Shown here in pieces: positions 35,030-46,118 of a stretch of DNA of 64,000 nt. Positions within the stretch are counted from its first letter, which is position 1. Each line of letters opens with the position of its first letter. Origin of the DNA: Casuarina equisetifolia (taxonomy: Eukaryota > Streptophyta > Magnoliopsida > Fagales > Casuarinaceae); the NCBI GenBank assembly GCA_028551475.1, contig CM052360.1, forward strand, positions 2,840,501-2,904,500, read 5' to 3'. Below the pieces are notes generated by a model. The model worked only from the letters and a program-made list of their open reading frames with translations, had not been told where the DNA came from and made no database searches. The position numbers were made by a program, and so were the translations under genes.

Positions 35030-35041
35030 ATGGAAAGTTGA
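35030..35041 (+). CDS. Minimal upstream open reading frame (Met-Glu-Ser-stop)
   Basis: ATG GAA AGT TGA lies 129 bases before the HSF ATG. In HSF copy 2 the same site has ACG in place of ATG, so only copy 1 carries this upstream frame. It would matter only if transcription starts upstream of 35,030. Confidence 0.35.
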
Positions 35042-35169
35042 AGCTTCAGCTGCATTGTTCTAGAATCAGGTCAACGCAGGCATTTTACCGCTCGAAACTC
35101 AAATCAAATCCATATTTCTCGGACCAACCCAGATCGCAGCTAATCTTCCTCGTGCCCATTTTTGCAACC

Positions 35170-36607
35170 ATGAATCCTCGAGGCCGAATGAAGGAGGAGT
35201 TTCTGGGAGCAAGTTGGTCCTTTTCCGGCACCGGGACGTCTATGGATATTCCTCCTCCTCAACCATTGGAGTGCCTTCATGACACAGGCCCTCCACCGTT
35301 TCTCACTAAAACCTATGAAATCGTCGACGACCCTACAACAAACCATATTGTCTCTTGGAGTGTAGGGAACAACAGTTTCATCGTATGGGAACCCCAGACC
35401 TTTACGATGAGTCTTCTCCCCAGATACTTCAAGCATAGCAATTTCTCGAGCTTTGTCCGGCAGCTCAATACTTATGTAAGTGTTATTTGGACATTTCCAT
35501 CTTTTTTCATTCGGGATCGGGGATAAATCTTTCTTTCTTTTTTTGGGCTCATGTTCCGTCCTTGTTTGATTGTATCTTTTGCTCAAGTTTGGAATTTGAT
35601 ACCCATGAATTGAGTGTGTATTGTAATAAAAAAAATTAAAAAACTAAACTAATATTTAGCTGCCTTTGCTACCTCATGATTTATATTGTCTTTACAAGCT
35701 TTGATTCAGTCTTATTATGCATTGCTATAGAGGTTGTAGAGTTAATATGACTTTCAAATATTTCATTGTTGCTTTGATATTCTTTATGAATGTCGTCATG
35801 AAGAAGGGATTTTATTAATATTAGGGCTTTAGGAAAGTTGATCCAGATAGGTGGGAGTTTGCCAACGAAGATTTTCTTAGAGGTCAGAAGCATCTTTTAA
35901 AGAATATCAGGAGGAAGACCCATCAGCCGCAGGCTTCACAGCAGGCTCTGGACGCATGTATTGAGGTTGGACGATTTGGATTAGACGGAGAAGTTGATTG
36001 GTTGAGGCGTGATAAGCAGGTCCTAATGGCGGAACTGGTAAAGCTTAGAGAGCAACAGCAGAATACTAGAATTTACCTTCAGGCAATGGAGGATAGACTT
36101 AGCAAGACAGAATTGAAACAGCAACATATGATGAATTTCCTGGCTAGAGTACTGCAGAATCCCAGCCTTTTACAACAATTAGTTCAGCAAAAGAACAGAC
36201 GAAAAGAACTCGAGGAAGCTATAAGCAAGAAGAGAAGGCAATCTATTGATCAAGGGTGTAGTAACCTTGAAGTCGGTGTACAAGACTCAGGTGGAGGAGG
36301 AACCATGGTTAAAGTTGAGCTTCAGGATTACGTAGGCTTGTCCGAGTTTGATGTTTCGGACCTGGACAGCCTTGTTACTGACATGCAAAGACTAAGTGGA
36401 AGGCAAAAGAACCGAGTGGAAGTACACATGGAGAAGGGAGAGGGACATCCAAATACCGAGGAGGACCTTGATTATGGATTCTGGGAAAATTTGTTAAATG
36501 AAAGTATGGAAAAAGAAGTTGGCTTGTTACGTGTTGAAGAAGATAATGCGGAAGGTGTGGATATTTTGGCTGAGCAACTGGGTTACTTGGCTTCTAGTCC
36601 TAAATAG
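35170..36607 (+). CDS. HSFA6: Heat stress transcription factor, class A (HsfA6/A2-like), copy 1
   Basis: Two exons, 35170-35475 and 35825-36607, give 362 residues. The intron sits after RQLNTY, the conserved position inside the DNA-binding domain of plant HSFs. Domains: winged-helix DNA-binding domain (about residues 41-133: [14 protein letters not shown] to LLKNIRR, with recognition helix [15 protein letters not shown]), coiled-coil HR-A/B region (about 155-225), a basic cluster KKRR as nuclear signal, and an activator AHA motif [10 protein letters not shown] at 320-329. The leucine-rich end ([11 protein letters not shown]) resembles HsfA6b, as do NNSFIVW and EEAISKKR. The next best alternative is HsfA2. 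Two otherwise strongly conserved positions differ from copy 2: FKHSNF for FKHNNF and NEDFLRG for NEGFLRG. The start is the first in-frame ATG. Confidence 0.92.
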
Positions 36608-36920
36608 AGGACTCCTTATACTGGTTTTCCTTTCCCAAATAGCCTATGCTGCTCGTCTCCTAAGCGGGACAAACATGTCTATTAAAGGGAACGATTCGTA
36701 CAAGCTGGCCATATCTTGGACTTGTTTGAAAAGTTAGATTGATTGAACTTTGGTTCTCATGGGACATTGGTCCGATGCCTTGGACGCGTCATTGGGGGCG
36801 TTTTTTCAATGCCTCCCACAGTGAGTGCAAAGTACGGTTGAAAAAAGGCCCGCCAACGTTTGCCTTACATTCTACGAGATGTTATACGTAAGAGATGTTT
36901 CTCATACATATATTTATCTA

Positions 36921-37125
36921 ATCCAATTTGGACTCCCTTTAATCGTCCTCATGATCGTCTGCCTGCAAGGTATGTTTTTGCCTATTCTCTCTATTCTATC
37001 TAGATCTCGAGGTCATCCGGCATGCTTTGTTGAGTACTATGGAAGTTTTCTTTCTCGCAGGAAGGAGTATCGAAGCTTTCGTGGGGAAGGAAGCCGGTGA
37101 TAGTGCTGTTGATGCTGCCGCCTGA
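36921..37125 (+). pseudogene. Duplicated tail of ARD-2 (last two exons, broken)
   Basis: The piece matches ARD-2 exon 5 without its first 17 bases and acceptor, the same donor (GCAAG|GTATG), a similar intron, and an exon 6 at 37,061-37,125 with a two-base deletion. It begins 30 bases or so after the end of HSF copy 1 homology (with intron 5 DNA) and has no upstream exons, so it cannot be a gene. Confidence 0.85.
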
Positions 37126-37423
37126 AATCTTCATCCAGGAGTTTATCTTAAACAGAAATATCATGGCTTAAATAAACGTTGTTGTATTGGTATGGTTCGG
37201 TCTGCACTTGTTGTTCCACTATGCAAGTGTCAGTTGTCTACCGCAACAAAAGCTTATGTTTACCTTTTGTGCACCTTTTTATAAAGTCTGTAATCATATG
37301 TACCTGGTTGTTAGTGTTTAATGGTAATCCTGCTTATGTTCTGATGTTATTTGTACTAGCAACTATGGAAGAATGCTAGGAAGTGATGAGATATTTAGTA
37401 TAGTCACCTATATACCCGCATAG

Positions 37424-38488
37424 AATTTAAAGTCAAAGTTTAGTGGGCTTATTAAACATGACTGCGTGCAACCTTCTGTTTCTAAGCTTGAGGGGTTTGT
37501 AAACATTAGGAGATATAACCATTAAATAAGGAGTTTGACAAATTGCAACACAAGGTGAGAGAAAATGCCATTGTTATGACCAATAAGTTATGAAGGTGTA
37601 AGGAAACAAATCTAAAAACAAAGGACACAAACAAGAAACATAAACAACAAAGAAATAAATAGAGGTGACAATAGAAAACCTAAGTACAGAAAATAACACA
37701 AGATATAACCATGATTGTAACCCAACCAAATTAAAAAGGAATATAACAAATTAGAGATTTAGACATCATAATCGCAGGGCAGATGGCCCTACTACAACTC
37801 TACACAAAACATAATATTGCTTTAGATTGCATTAGATTGGATGTTTTTTCACACTAAAGTCAACTGACACAATCCCTATTTATATTATAAACAACATGAC
37901 AATCAACTAACAACTTGCCACCAACTTGCGTGCAAATTAAAAACGGGACAAGACATAAAACTAGAAAGATGCTAACAATTTGCATGCCCCTCCATATTTC
38001 ATTGTATCTCTTGGTGCGAAGAACCCACTAACTTATTAGCCAAACTTGCACTATTCTCTCTCTCCTCGTGAAACAAAAACCAAGCCATTTGGTGCTAGTG
38101 CAACTTGTATGTCAATTACAACACCAATTTATTAAACAAACTTGCAACAAAATCCGTATCTAATAGCATCATAGCCTAAAATATTCCCTTAGGCTTCATA
38201 AATGGTGTAGGTGGTGAAAGTATTCTCGTAGGGTGCATATATGGTATAGGTGGTGGAATAAAGTCTTCAAATGAAAAGGTAGCTAGTTTAGAAACATAAC
38301 TAAAAGGCTAATTTGCTTGAAAATGGACCGAACTAATGGAATTATTGCTTCCTTCATAAGATAAGCTTGTCATATGAATGTCTAGCTTCACATATTAATG
38401 TCAAGCTTGTCCAAATCAATAACTTTCATGCACCCCTTCAAATGTAGCATGGTAATGACAAGTTTGTTCATAATAGTAACTTAATACA
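37424..38488 (-). repeat. 3' LTR of the non-autonomous element
   Basis: This matches 39,467-40,495 in order, including AGCTTGAGGGGTT, TGGTGTAGGTGGTG and GCTAATTTGCTTGAAAATG. On the minus strand it starts TGTATTAAG. Confidence 0.75.
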
Positions 38489-38580
38489 CCCCCACAAACT
38501 TAGCATGGTAATGTCAAGTTTGATCAAATCAATAACTTTAACCCACCCCTTCAAATTTGTCATGGTAATGTTGAGTTTGC
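38392..38580. repeat. 57-base tandem repeat at the LTR edge
   Basis: Three and a third units of 56-57 bases, each containing ATGGTAATG..CAAGTTTG and CACCCC, begin at 38,392, 38,449, 38,505 and 38,562. The array runs from the LTR across the purine tract into the core. Confidence 0.75.
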
Positions 38581-39466
38581 ACTATAGCCTTTCATGTTGA
38601 GGTTATTCCTTAGAGATAAAATTGTAAGTTCCTTGCCTTTTTGAGTTGTAGAGATTTTACCTACTTGGGATGGAGGCTCTTTATTGGAGATAAATTTTCC
38701 CTTTTTAGGAGGATTTTCTTTGCTTTAACATGTGGTTGACTCATCAACATTCTTAGGAATGTTTCAATAACAACAAGATCACTTATTTGAGTTCAGAGTG
38801 AAAAGATACTTGTGTGTTGAAGATGAGTTGTCATCATTGTGATGCCCCTTTCAATTCTTTGTTGAAAATTTGATTCTCAACAAAAAATAGAAGAAGACAT
38901 GGAGATATTATCTTTATCATTGTCCTTGATGATTGTCTAGCAAATAAATGCCATGTGTGAAAAGAAATTATGTGTGTACTATGTGTTGGCTAAATATGAG
39001 CATACTTCTCATGCTTCATGAAAAGAAATGGTGCATTTTCTCACGTGTTGGATAGTGCTACATTATGCACTCAATCTAAGATTGACCTAGGTTGCACCTT
39101 GAGACCACATATTTGCTTAAGAAATCCATTTGAAAGTATAATCTAAGTTAACTTAGGGAGTTATTTCTAGGTTATCTTGCTTTCTCTTCAACATGTCTTT
39201 TTCTAGTGTCTAACTTGCTTTCTTTCTTTTTGTTAGTGTGCCATTCTAAAAGCTAACAGACCCAAATCTTAAAGCCTTCATTGAAAACCTTTAAGAGCTT
39301 TGGTAAAACCAAGATCACTTCCTAGTTTGGTAAATTTTATGTAGTGTGCAACAAAATAACCCTTTACTGCTATCTAATTATACTTAAGAAACAAAGATAA
39401 AACCACATGATAGAACTCATAATCCTATATGTCAAAGATTAAGATTAATTCCTACTTTGATACCAA

Positions 39467-40495
39467 ATCAAAAATTAGAGTTTGGTAAGCTTATTGAACA
39501 TGGTAGCATGCAACATTATATTTTTAAGCTTGAGGGGTTCGTAAATAAAAAGAGATAAAACTACTAAAACAAAAAGTTTGATAAACTACATCACAAGATG
39601 AAAGAAATTGCTGGTAAGTTATGAAGAAGGTGTAAGAAAACAAATGCAAAGGATACAAATGAAAAATAGAAAATCAAAGAAATAAATAAAAGTAACAAGA
39701 AAGAACCTAAGTGCAAAACATGAAATGGAATACAAACATGATTGTAACCTAACCTAATAAAAAAAGAACATAACAAAATAAAGGTTTAGACACCATAACC
39801 ATAAGGTTAATGGCCTTGCAACAACTTTACACAAAAGATAATATTACTTTGGGTTGCACTAGATTGGATTTTTTTTCACACCAAAATCAACTTACATGAT
39901 TCTTATTTATACTAGAAACAACATGGCAATCAACAAACAACTTCCCACTAACTTGCATACTAATTAAAAATGGGACAAGACAAAAAAATTAGAAAGATGC
40001 AAACAACTTGCAAAATTGATGCTTAGATGAAGTGAACATGATGATTTATGGGCCTATCCATATCTCATGGTATCTCTTGGTGCAAAGAACCCATTGACTC
40101 ATTATCACACATGCATTCTCTCTCCTAATGAAATGGAAGCCGTCCATTATAGGTTTAACTTGCATGTTAGTTACAAAGGTTGATTTATTAAGTAAACTTG
40201 CAACTTAATCCATATCTAATGGTATCATATCCTGAAATATTTCAGTAGGCTCCATAAATGGTGTAGGTGGTGGAATAAGGTCTTCAGATGAAAAGGTAGC
40301 CAATTTAAAAACATAATCAAAAGGCTAATTTGCTTGAAAATGAACCTAAGTCCAGAAAATTATTGCATCCCTTATAAGATAAGCTTGGCATATTAATGTC
40401 AAGCTTGTCCAAATCAATAACTTTCATACACCCCTTTAAACTTGGCATAGTAATGACAAGTTTGTTTAAAATAATAACTTTAACATATAGCTTTT
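39467..40495 (-). repeat. 5' LTR of the non-autonomous element
   Basis: On the minus strand it starts TGTTAAAG at 40,495 and ends next to the primer binding site at 39,465. Confidence 0.7.
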
Positions 40496-40604
40496 CAAAA
40501 AGGATTTATGCAAGTTTTGGCTCCCTCCAAGACTTTTTATGGATAAGTAGTTATGATGAAAGTTATGTTAGGTAAGAACCATAGAAAGACTTGTCATGTT
40601 ATTA

Positions 40605-40861
40605 TAAGGAAACAAGTAAAGACAAATAAAAAATCAGTCAAATAGAAAAGTTAAAGGTAGCTTTACTAGATCAAGGGAAAGGCAAACATAACAGTGAAAG
40701 AATGTTCTTTGGCTCTATGCATTTCCTAATTACTTAACTATAGATAGAGAAAACATAGTTCTTTTGTATAATTGCCAAAGAATGTTGCATGTGTGAAAGG
40801 AAAAGAAAGAATAAAGACTTTATAACTTAGTACATGCAAAAGACTAGGACTTCAATATTTA
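40605..40861 (-). repeat. 3' LTR of the minus-strand copia
   Basis: It shares GGAAACAAGT, GATCAAGG, CAATTACTTAACTA-like and CCAAAGAATG..GCATGTGT blocks with 51,932-52,174 in the same order. Confidence 0.65.
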
Positions 40862-41149
40862 TGGCCCATCCTAATGTAATTAAACATTAATTTAACATTT
40901 AGTACTCCTTTTCAAGCCTAGGTTTTATGGATATTTAAAATCCTAAGCTTGCTTAATAAGTGTTGATGTTGTTTATTGCAAAAAGGCTTCATTAACAAGT
41001 TTTAAGGCTACTTTTTGGTAGATTTATCACATGTATATCAAATCCCTAATGTATCTTGCTTTACATGAAGTGACAAACAATCTTTGTATGCTTGGTTTGT
41101 GCATAAAAAAATTGAATTAACAGCAATGTAAGCTACTAGGTCACTTTTG

Positions 41150-44100
41150 CAATATAGTGATATAAGTTGTAGAATGGGGACTCCTAGATTCCAAACAAAC
41201 TAATCATTCAAACAATCTCACAAGCCATATTCACTATGGCTTAATATTCGACTTCACTAGATGATCTAGAAACTAGGGGTTGTTTCTTCACTAACCAAGA
41301 AACCAAAGACTTCTTGAGTTGTAAAGAATAATTAAAAGCTCAATGTTTTGATATAGGGCACATGTCATAATTGGTATCACCATGTGCAATGAGCTCAAGC
41401 TAAGAGAATGATGAAAAGAAAAGACTAATTCCATTGCTACCCTTAACATATTTCAAAATTTGAATAAAAACATTCATGAAGACTTTTTTAGATCATGTGT
41501 AAACTAACTAAGAAATTGAATTGCATAAGTAATGTTCGGTCTTGTGTGTCACTTTTAACATAGCAATCAAACCCAACTAAGGTGAGCTTAACATTCTACT
41601 GCATTGGAATGATTATTTATTTGCACCTAAATAGTACATCCTTTAAAATAAGTTCCAATGTGTAATTGCACTAGTTAAGATAAATTCCATTGGGTGAATA
41701 AGCAATTGTTCGGTGAAATCTAAATGCAAGTGAACATGTCGAACAAGTAATATAATGATAAGAAAGATATCATCCCACAGAGATTGGTGATTACTAGACC
41801 AACTAATTACTAACGGTGAATAACTCCTAGAATTTATCTAGCAAACCAAATTGATGGATAATAGATTAACTAACTAAGTCTAAGAAAACTTAATAAAAGA
41901 AATATGTTAGAGCATATGACTTCACCATAATTACTAGGTACTAATATTGATTATTTATGCTTGCAAGAGAGATAATATCTATGTGATGGTGGAATTTCTT
42001 AATTTATTTACTATCCTATGTCTAGGTATAGCAAACCTACTTAGTTCATTAATTCACTATATCTCTATATGTGAATTGAAACAAACCAAATGCATTAGGA
42101 TCTATGAATATTCCCAGTTTACACCAAAAGCCACACAAACAATATGGTATATGTCTATCCATATTTAATTTATGGTTACATATTACAAGAAGCAACTGCA
42201 TGCTATTTCCTGTTGGTCTTTAACATGCAAATCAAGTCATCTAAGTGGTAGTTAATCACCTAAAAGCATTAAACTCCGTAATATGTAACTTCACATAAAT
42301 AAAATATCTTGCAAAACATAATAATCATAAGATTCATACCATCATAATTAGGTTACATCGTAGCTCTAACAAAAATAAACTAAAACATAAAGAAATAATG
42401 AGGAAGAATGGTAATAAGAAATAAAGAAGGCATCTTGAATCCAAGAACAAGAAGTCTGTCACCCTTTTTGTCTTCTCTTCAAGAAAACCTTGAATTCTTG
42501 GCCTCTTTCTTGAGTTGTGCTCAATTTCCTCCCCTTTCTTTTGCCTCTTCTCTTCTCTTAAATAGAGTTTAGGTTTAGACCTATCTCCTATCCTAGTAGA
42601 ATTGGGTTTTAGAGACCTAAAACAATTGGGTTTTAGAGACCTAAAATAATTGGGTTTTGAACTTCTAAATTAATTGAGACTTGAATTCCTAACATGATTG
42701 GGTTTTCTATTTAAATAGAAAATCTAATAACAATTATCCAAAGCCCAAGCCCATCTTGACTCTCTTGATCTTGATATTACAATTTTGCCACACAATAAGC
42801 ATCAGGTTCTCCATGTTCATCCCTTTTCTCCTTGCCTCCTTGTGCTACAAAAACAAGACAAATTTAAATAAATAAGAGGAGTTTAAATATTTTCTCATAA
42901 GCATTGTATTATTTATTACCTAAAAAATAGGTAAAATAACTCTATAAAAATAGAGTTATCAGCAATCTCAATCTCAATAAAACAATTGATTTGCCCAAGT
43001 CTTTTATATGAGAAAAAGAGTGTAAATGCCTTTTAAAAATTGAAATTGGCTAGGGAGTCATTTCTTATAAGTAAAATGTCATTGACATGGATTAATAACA
43101 TAACAAAGTTGTTACCTCAACACCAAATAAACAAAGTAAAGTCATGTCAAGATTGGATGAAACCAACAATGAGGAGGCCCTTTATGAACTTCGCATACTA
43201 ATAACATGATACCTATGTTAACCCATACAATGACTTCTACAAATGGAAAACCATATCCTCTCCTTAAACTTCCAAATTAGAAGGAGGAACCATATAAATT
43301 TCTTCCAATAAGTTGGCATGTATAAAGACATTTTGGACATCTACTAAAATAGCAACCAATTTTAGGTTGCAGCTATCACAATCATGGTGTCTAGTTATTA
43401 TCTTTGCCATAAGAGAAAAGTTCTCCTAATAGTCTAAGCCCTTAAACTAATTGAAACTTTTGGCTACAAACTTGGCTTTAACCTTATCTATACTCCTATC
43501 CACCAAATACATCATCTTGTATGCCCACTTGTACCTTACAAGATGGCATCGACAAGGCAAAGGTACAAGGTTTCATGTGTGATTGGCTCAAAGGGTTGCA
43601 GACTCATAGTCCGTGACCTTGACCCATTAAATATCTATTAGTACTTAATGATAAGTTTTAAGTTCTTGGATGATAGATATAGAAGCTATGAAGTGCTAGT
43701 AATGAGGACAAAATGCTCCAAAAATACATGAACCAAGTGGGCTATAAAGATGTAAGGGCTAAAAATGTTAATGTAGGGCAAATATAGTTAGCATACAATA
43801 TTAGAGGTTGTTTAGGGCATTTTGAGTGACAAAGGTGAGCTAGTTCTTGTTCAAATCATATAGGTGATGGTACTAACTCAATGTTGTTGTAGTAGGTAAT
43901 GCCAGGTGTAAGTAATGTGAGCTTAAATGTAGGTGGCTTAATTGATCTAATGATTAGTGAATGATTTATGGGAAGATTCTTAAATCAAATAGTATAAGTA
44001 GATCAAGAATCATATTAGGTGACTAGAAATAATGTTAGAAGATGAACTAGACAAGAAAGGAAACTCACATTAAAAGAAAGGACTTCTAACTCACAAAAAA

Positions 44101-44865
44101 TTTTATGGTAATAGGTTCAAAGACTTGATAACCCTTTTGTAATAAAAGATAAACCATAAAAATGTATGGAGTGACATAATAAGCAAACCTATCCCTATGA
44201 CCATAAATAGAAAATTCAAAGGATTGGCACCCTTTTATATAGTTCTAGAACATACATAATTCATAAAAGAAGAAAACTACATAGTTATTATTATAATAAG
44301 GCTTAAAAATTGAAATGAGATTAAAGTAAAATCTAGGAACATAAAGTGTCCAAATAAGCCATAAGGTGAATGTTAATATAGTTTATCCAAAATGAGAAAT
44401 TATGATCCAATGTCTATTAGACATTCAAACAAATAATTGAAGTGAAGCATATGGAAAATCAAAATGTAAAAAATGCAAGTCACAAATAAAATGATTACTT
44501 GCCCTTGAATCTAGAATTTGTTTATGAAAGTGCAGTAAACGTGAATATATAGAGTTTATACCAGCAAAGTTGTTAGTGAGTTTATTGACATTCATCATTT
44601 AAATAAATTTGTCATTTTCTAAGATTGTTCTAGCTAGCTCGCTGATTCTATGTTCATTGTAGGGGTTGTATGGGTTAAATTCAAGGCTGATTCTACACCC
44701 TTGAGGTTGAAAAGCTTGTTTACAAGAACCCAAAAAATGGGTTGGGTTTGCTGTCCATAAGAGCTAGGCCCAAATGGTTGCCCAAAAGGATTGGGCCTAT
44801 GCCCAAATGACCAGTTACTTGGTGTTAACCAAGGAGCCTATGTCCCCCCACTGTTTTTTGCATTC
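41150..44865 (-). pseudogene. Remnant copia pol region (protease to RNase H)
   Basis: On the minus strand, a protease-like DSRASNHFICD near 44,500, RT start motifs (KAKFVAKSFN, ENFSLMAK) near 43,430-43,480, the RT active-site region near 43,080, and an RNase H stretch (SRSSSEVEY..AIVNMACEIV) near 41,200-41,275 follow in the order usual for Ty1/copia. Stops and frame changes are everywhere. The frame is interrupted at 41,707-42,961 by a solo LTR. Confidence 0.7.
41707..42961. mobile_element. Solo LTR (1,255 bases) with perfect target duplication
   Basis: It begins TGTTCGGTG and ends AGAGTTATCA, and is bounded by GCAAT at 41,702-41,706 and again at 42,962-42,966. Dropping the element and one GCAAT restores continuity of the copia reverse transcriptase frame on the minus strand. 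It has no coding content. The sequence near its left end (ATCATCCCACAGAGATTGGTG) recalls LTRs of large Gypsy elements, but the family is not certain. Confidence 0.8.
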
Positions 44866-44870
44866 TAATA

Positions 44871-45257
44871 TGTTAGGTTTGGAGTAAATTAGTAAGAGTA
44901 ATTATGTAACTACCATATTTGTATTATGGGTAATTTATAAGGGTTTCCTAATCTTATTCTATTTAGGTTTCCTAGTCCTATTCTATTTGGGTTTCCTTGG
45001 TAATTGTATAAAAGAAAACCTTATGGGGAAACCTAGGTATGAGGTTGAGAGTGATTGAGAGAAGACAGAGGTTTTTTTGTAAGCACTGTAAGCCCTCCTC
45101 ATCATAGTGAAGAATTGCTCCTTACGCCATGGATGTAGGGATTATCCCGAACCTCATAATTTTTGTATGTTCTTTACTTGACTAATATTCTCTTTATGTA
45201 TGCGGTGAGATCCTGAGAGATTTCATGAGTTTAGATTCATGGATTTGTTTTCTAATA
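44871..45257 (+). repeat. 5' LTR of the plus-strand copia
   Basis: It starts TGTTAGGTTTGGAG and ends TTTTCTAATA, where the partner ends TTTTCTAACA. It contains a TATA-like GTATAAAAGA at about 45,007 that would start element transcription. Confidence 0.92.
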
Positions 45258-45260
45258 AAC

Positions 45261-45272
45261 TGGTATCGGAGC
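45261..45272 (+). other. Primer binding site
   Basis: TGGTATCGGAGC is complementary to the 3' end of initiator-Met tRNA except for one base. Confidence 0.8.
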
Positions 45273-46118
45273 TTAGGTTCCTAAATTAGGGCCAAGGCTC
45301 GTTCTTTGTCAGGCAGTTAGCGAAAGAACGACTGTTTTGGTGTGTATTTAGCACACCGCACACAAAAGGAAAGCTGTTAACAAAGGCTTTGTTCCATGAA
45401 GCCTTTTGTCGAACACTTGGTGTGTAACGCACGGAGGGAGAAGCTAAAATCGACGTTTGAGGTACAGATTTTCTTCTCTAGCCTTTGTTTGTGTGATTTT
45501 TGACTTCTTTGTGGTCAGAAAATCAATTGGATTGTTGCGGGTTGTGTTGAACCTGTGAGCCCAAAAAGGAGAATTGTAATTTCTCTTTTGTTTAAGCGTT
45601 TTGTGGAGCGATTTTGAGTTCTATAGACTCATTAGAAGCCGATCTATTGATTGGTGTTCTTGTTTCATCAGAAACTACTTTAGAATGGCGGTAATCAGAG
45701 GAAAAAGGTGGTTGCAACAACAAAAACGGGTACTGTTGACCCAGAGTTGACCTAATCAAAGTTTGACTCATTGATCAGGTCAAAGTTTGACCTGTTGACC
45801 ATTGACCATATTCGAAGACCTGGCCCAGCCTAGATCCAGACTAGATTTGTCAACCCGGTCTAGCTGTTCGTTGACCGACCAAGTGTTGACTTTGACCATT
45901 AATCGTTGACTTTGACCAGATAAAATTTTCAGGTGATTTATGTGCTAATTTTTGTAGTATTTTTTTATATTTTTTGAGAGATATTTGACTATTTTTGGGC
46001 ATAATCAGAGGGGTATTTTGGTCAATTTGATTGACATTTGTTAAGGGATATTTTGATAATTTTACACTTTTGATTTCTATTTAAGGGGGAAGTCAAAAAG
46101 GAGTTTATTTTGTTGTGA

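Larger units (their letters stand above)
32665..35169. other. ARD-2 3' flank and HSF copy 1 upstream region
   Basis: No gene is seen. The part from about 33,160 onward matches the region upstream of HSF copy 2 at nearly every position except small indels. The leader probably begins near the T-rich element at 34,727 (CTATTTATTTATTGAAG). Confidence 0.6.
32136..36637. repeat. Segmental duplication, copy 1 (ARD-2 tail plus HSF)
   Basis: From ARD-2 intron 5 to just past the HSF stop codon this segment matches, in order, 36,638-37,423, then 40,496-40,604, then 52,175 to about 55,715. The match covers coding and non-coding DNA alike. Confidence 0.85.
37424..40495 (-). mobile_element. Non-autonomous LTR retrotransposon (LARD-like), minus orientation
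   Basis: Two direct repeats of about 1.03-1.07 kb flank a 980-base core without coding capacity. On the minus strand the core begins with an initiator-Met-type primer binding site (TGGTATCAAAG at 39465-39455) and ends with a purine run TGTGGGGG directly before the TG that starts the 3' LTR. The flanks CATAG (37419-37423) and TATAG (40496-40500) are a five-base target duplication with one change, and the empty site can be seen in the other duplication copy near 33,045. The LTRs are clearly diverged, so it is an old insertion. The family was not recognised. Confidence 0.75.

Noticed and set aside
35038..35169. In-frame upstream extension of HSF copy 1
   Set aside because: It begins with TTG, not ATG, and the extension is not conserved in copy 2; ATG at 35,170 is the likely start.
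36002..36607. 201-codon frame as a separate gene
   Set aside because: It is the internal part of HSF exon 2, from the coiled coil to the stop codon.
36825..37100. 91-codon frame after HSF copy 1
   Set aside because: It overlaps the broken ARD-2 tail in another frame; its counterpart in ARD-2 is intron and exon 5 read out of frame.
38392..38580. Regularly spaced repeats resembling a CRISPR array
   Set aside because: The units are contiguous without unique spacers and belong to an LTR element in a plant genome.
41947..42168. 73-codon frame inside the solo LTR
   Set aside because: Chance frame in AT-rich LTR DNA without domain content.
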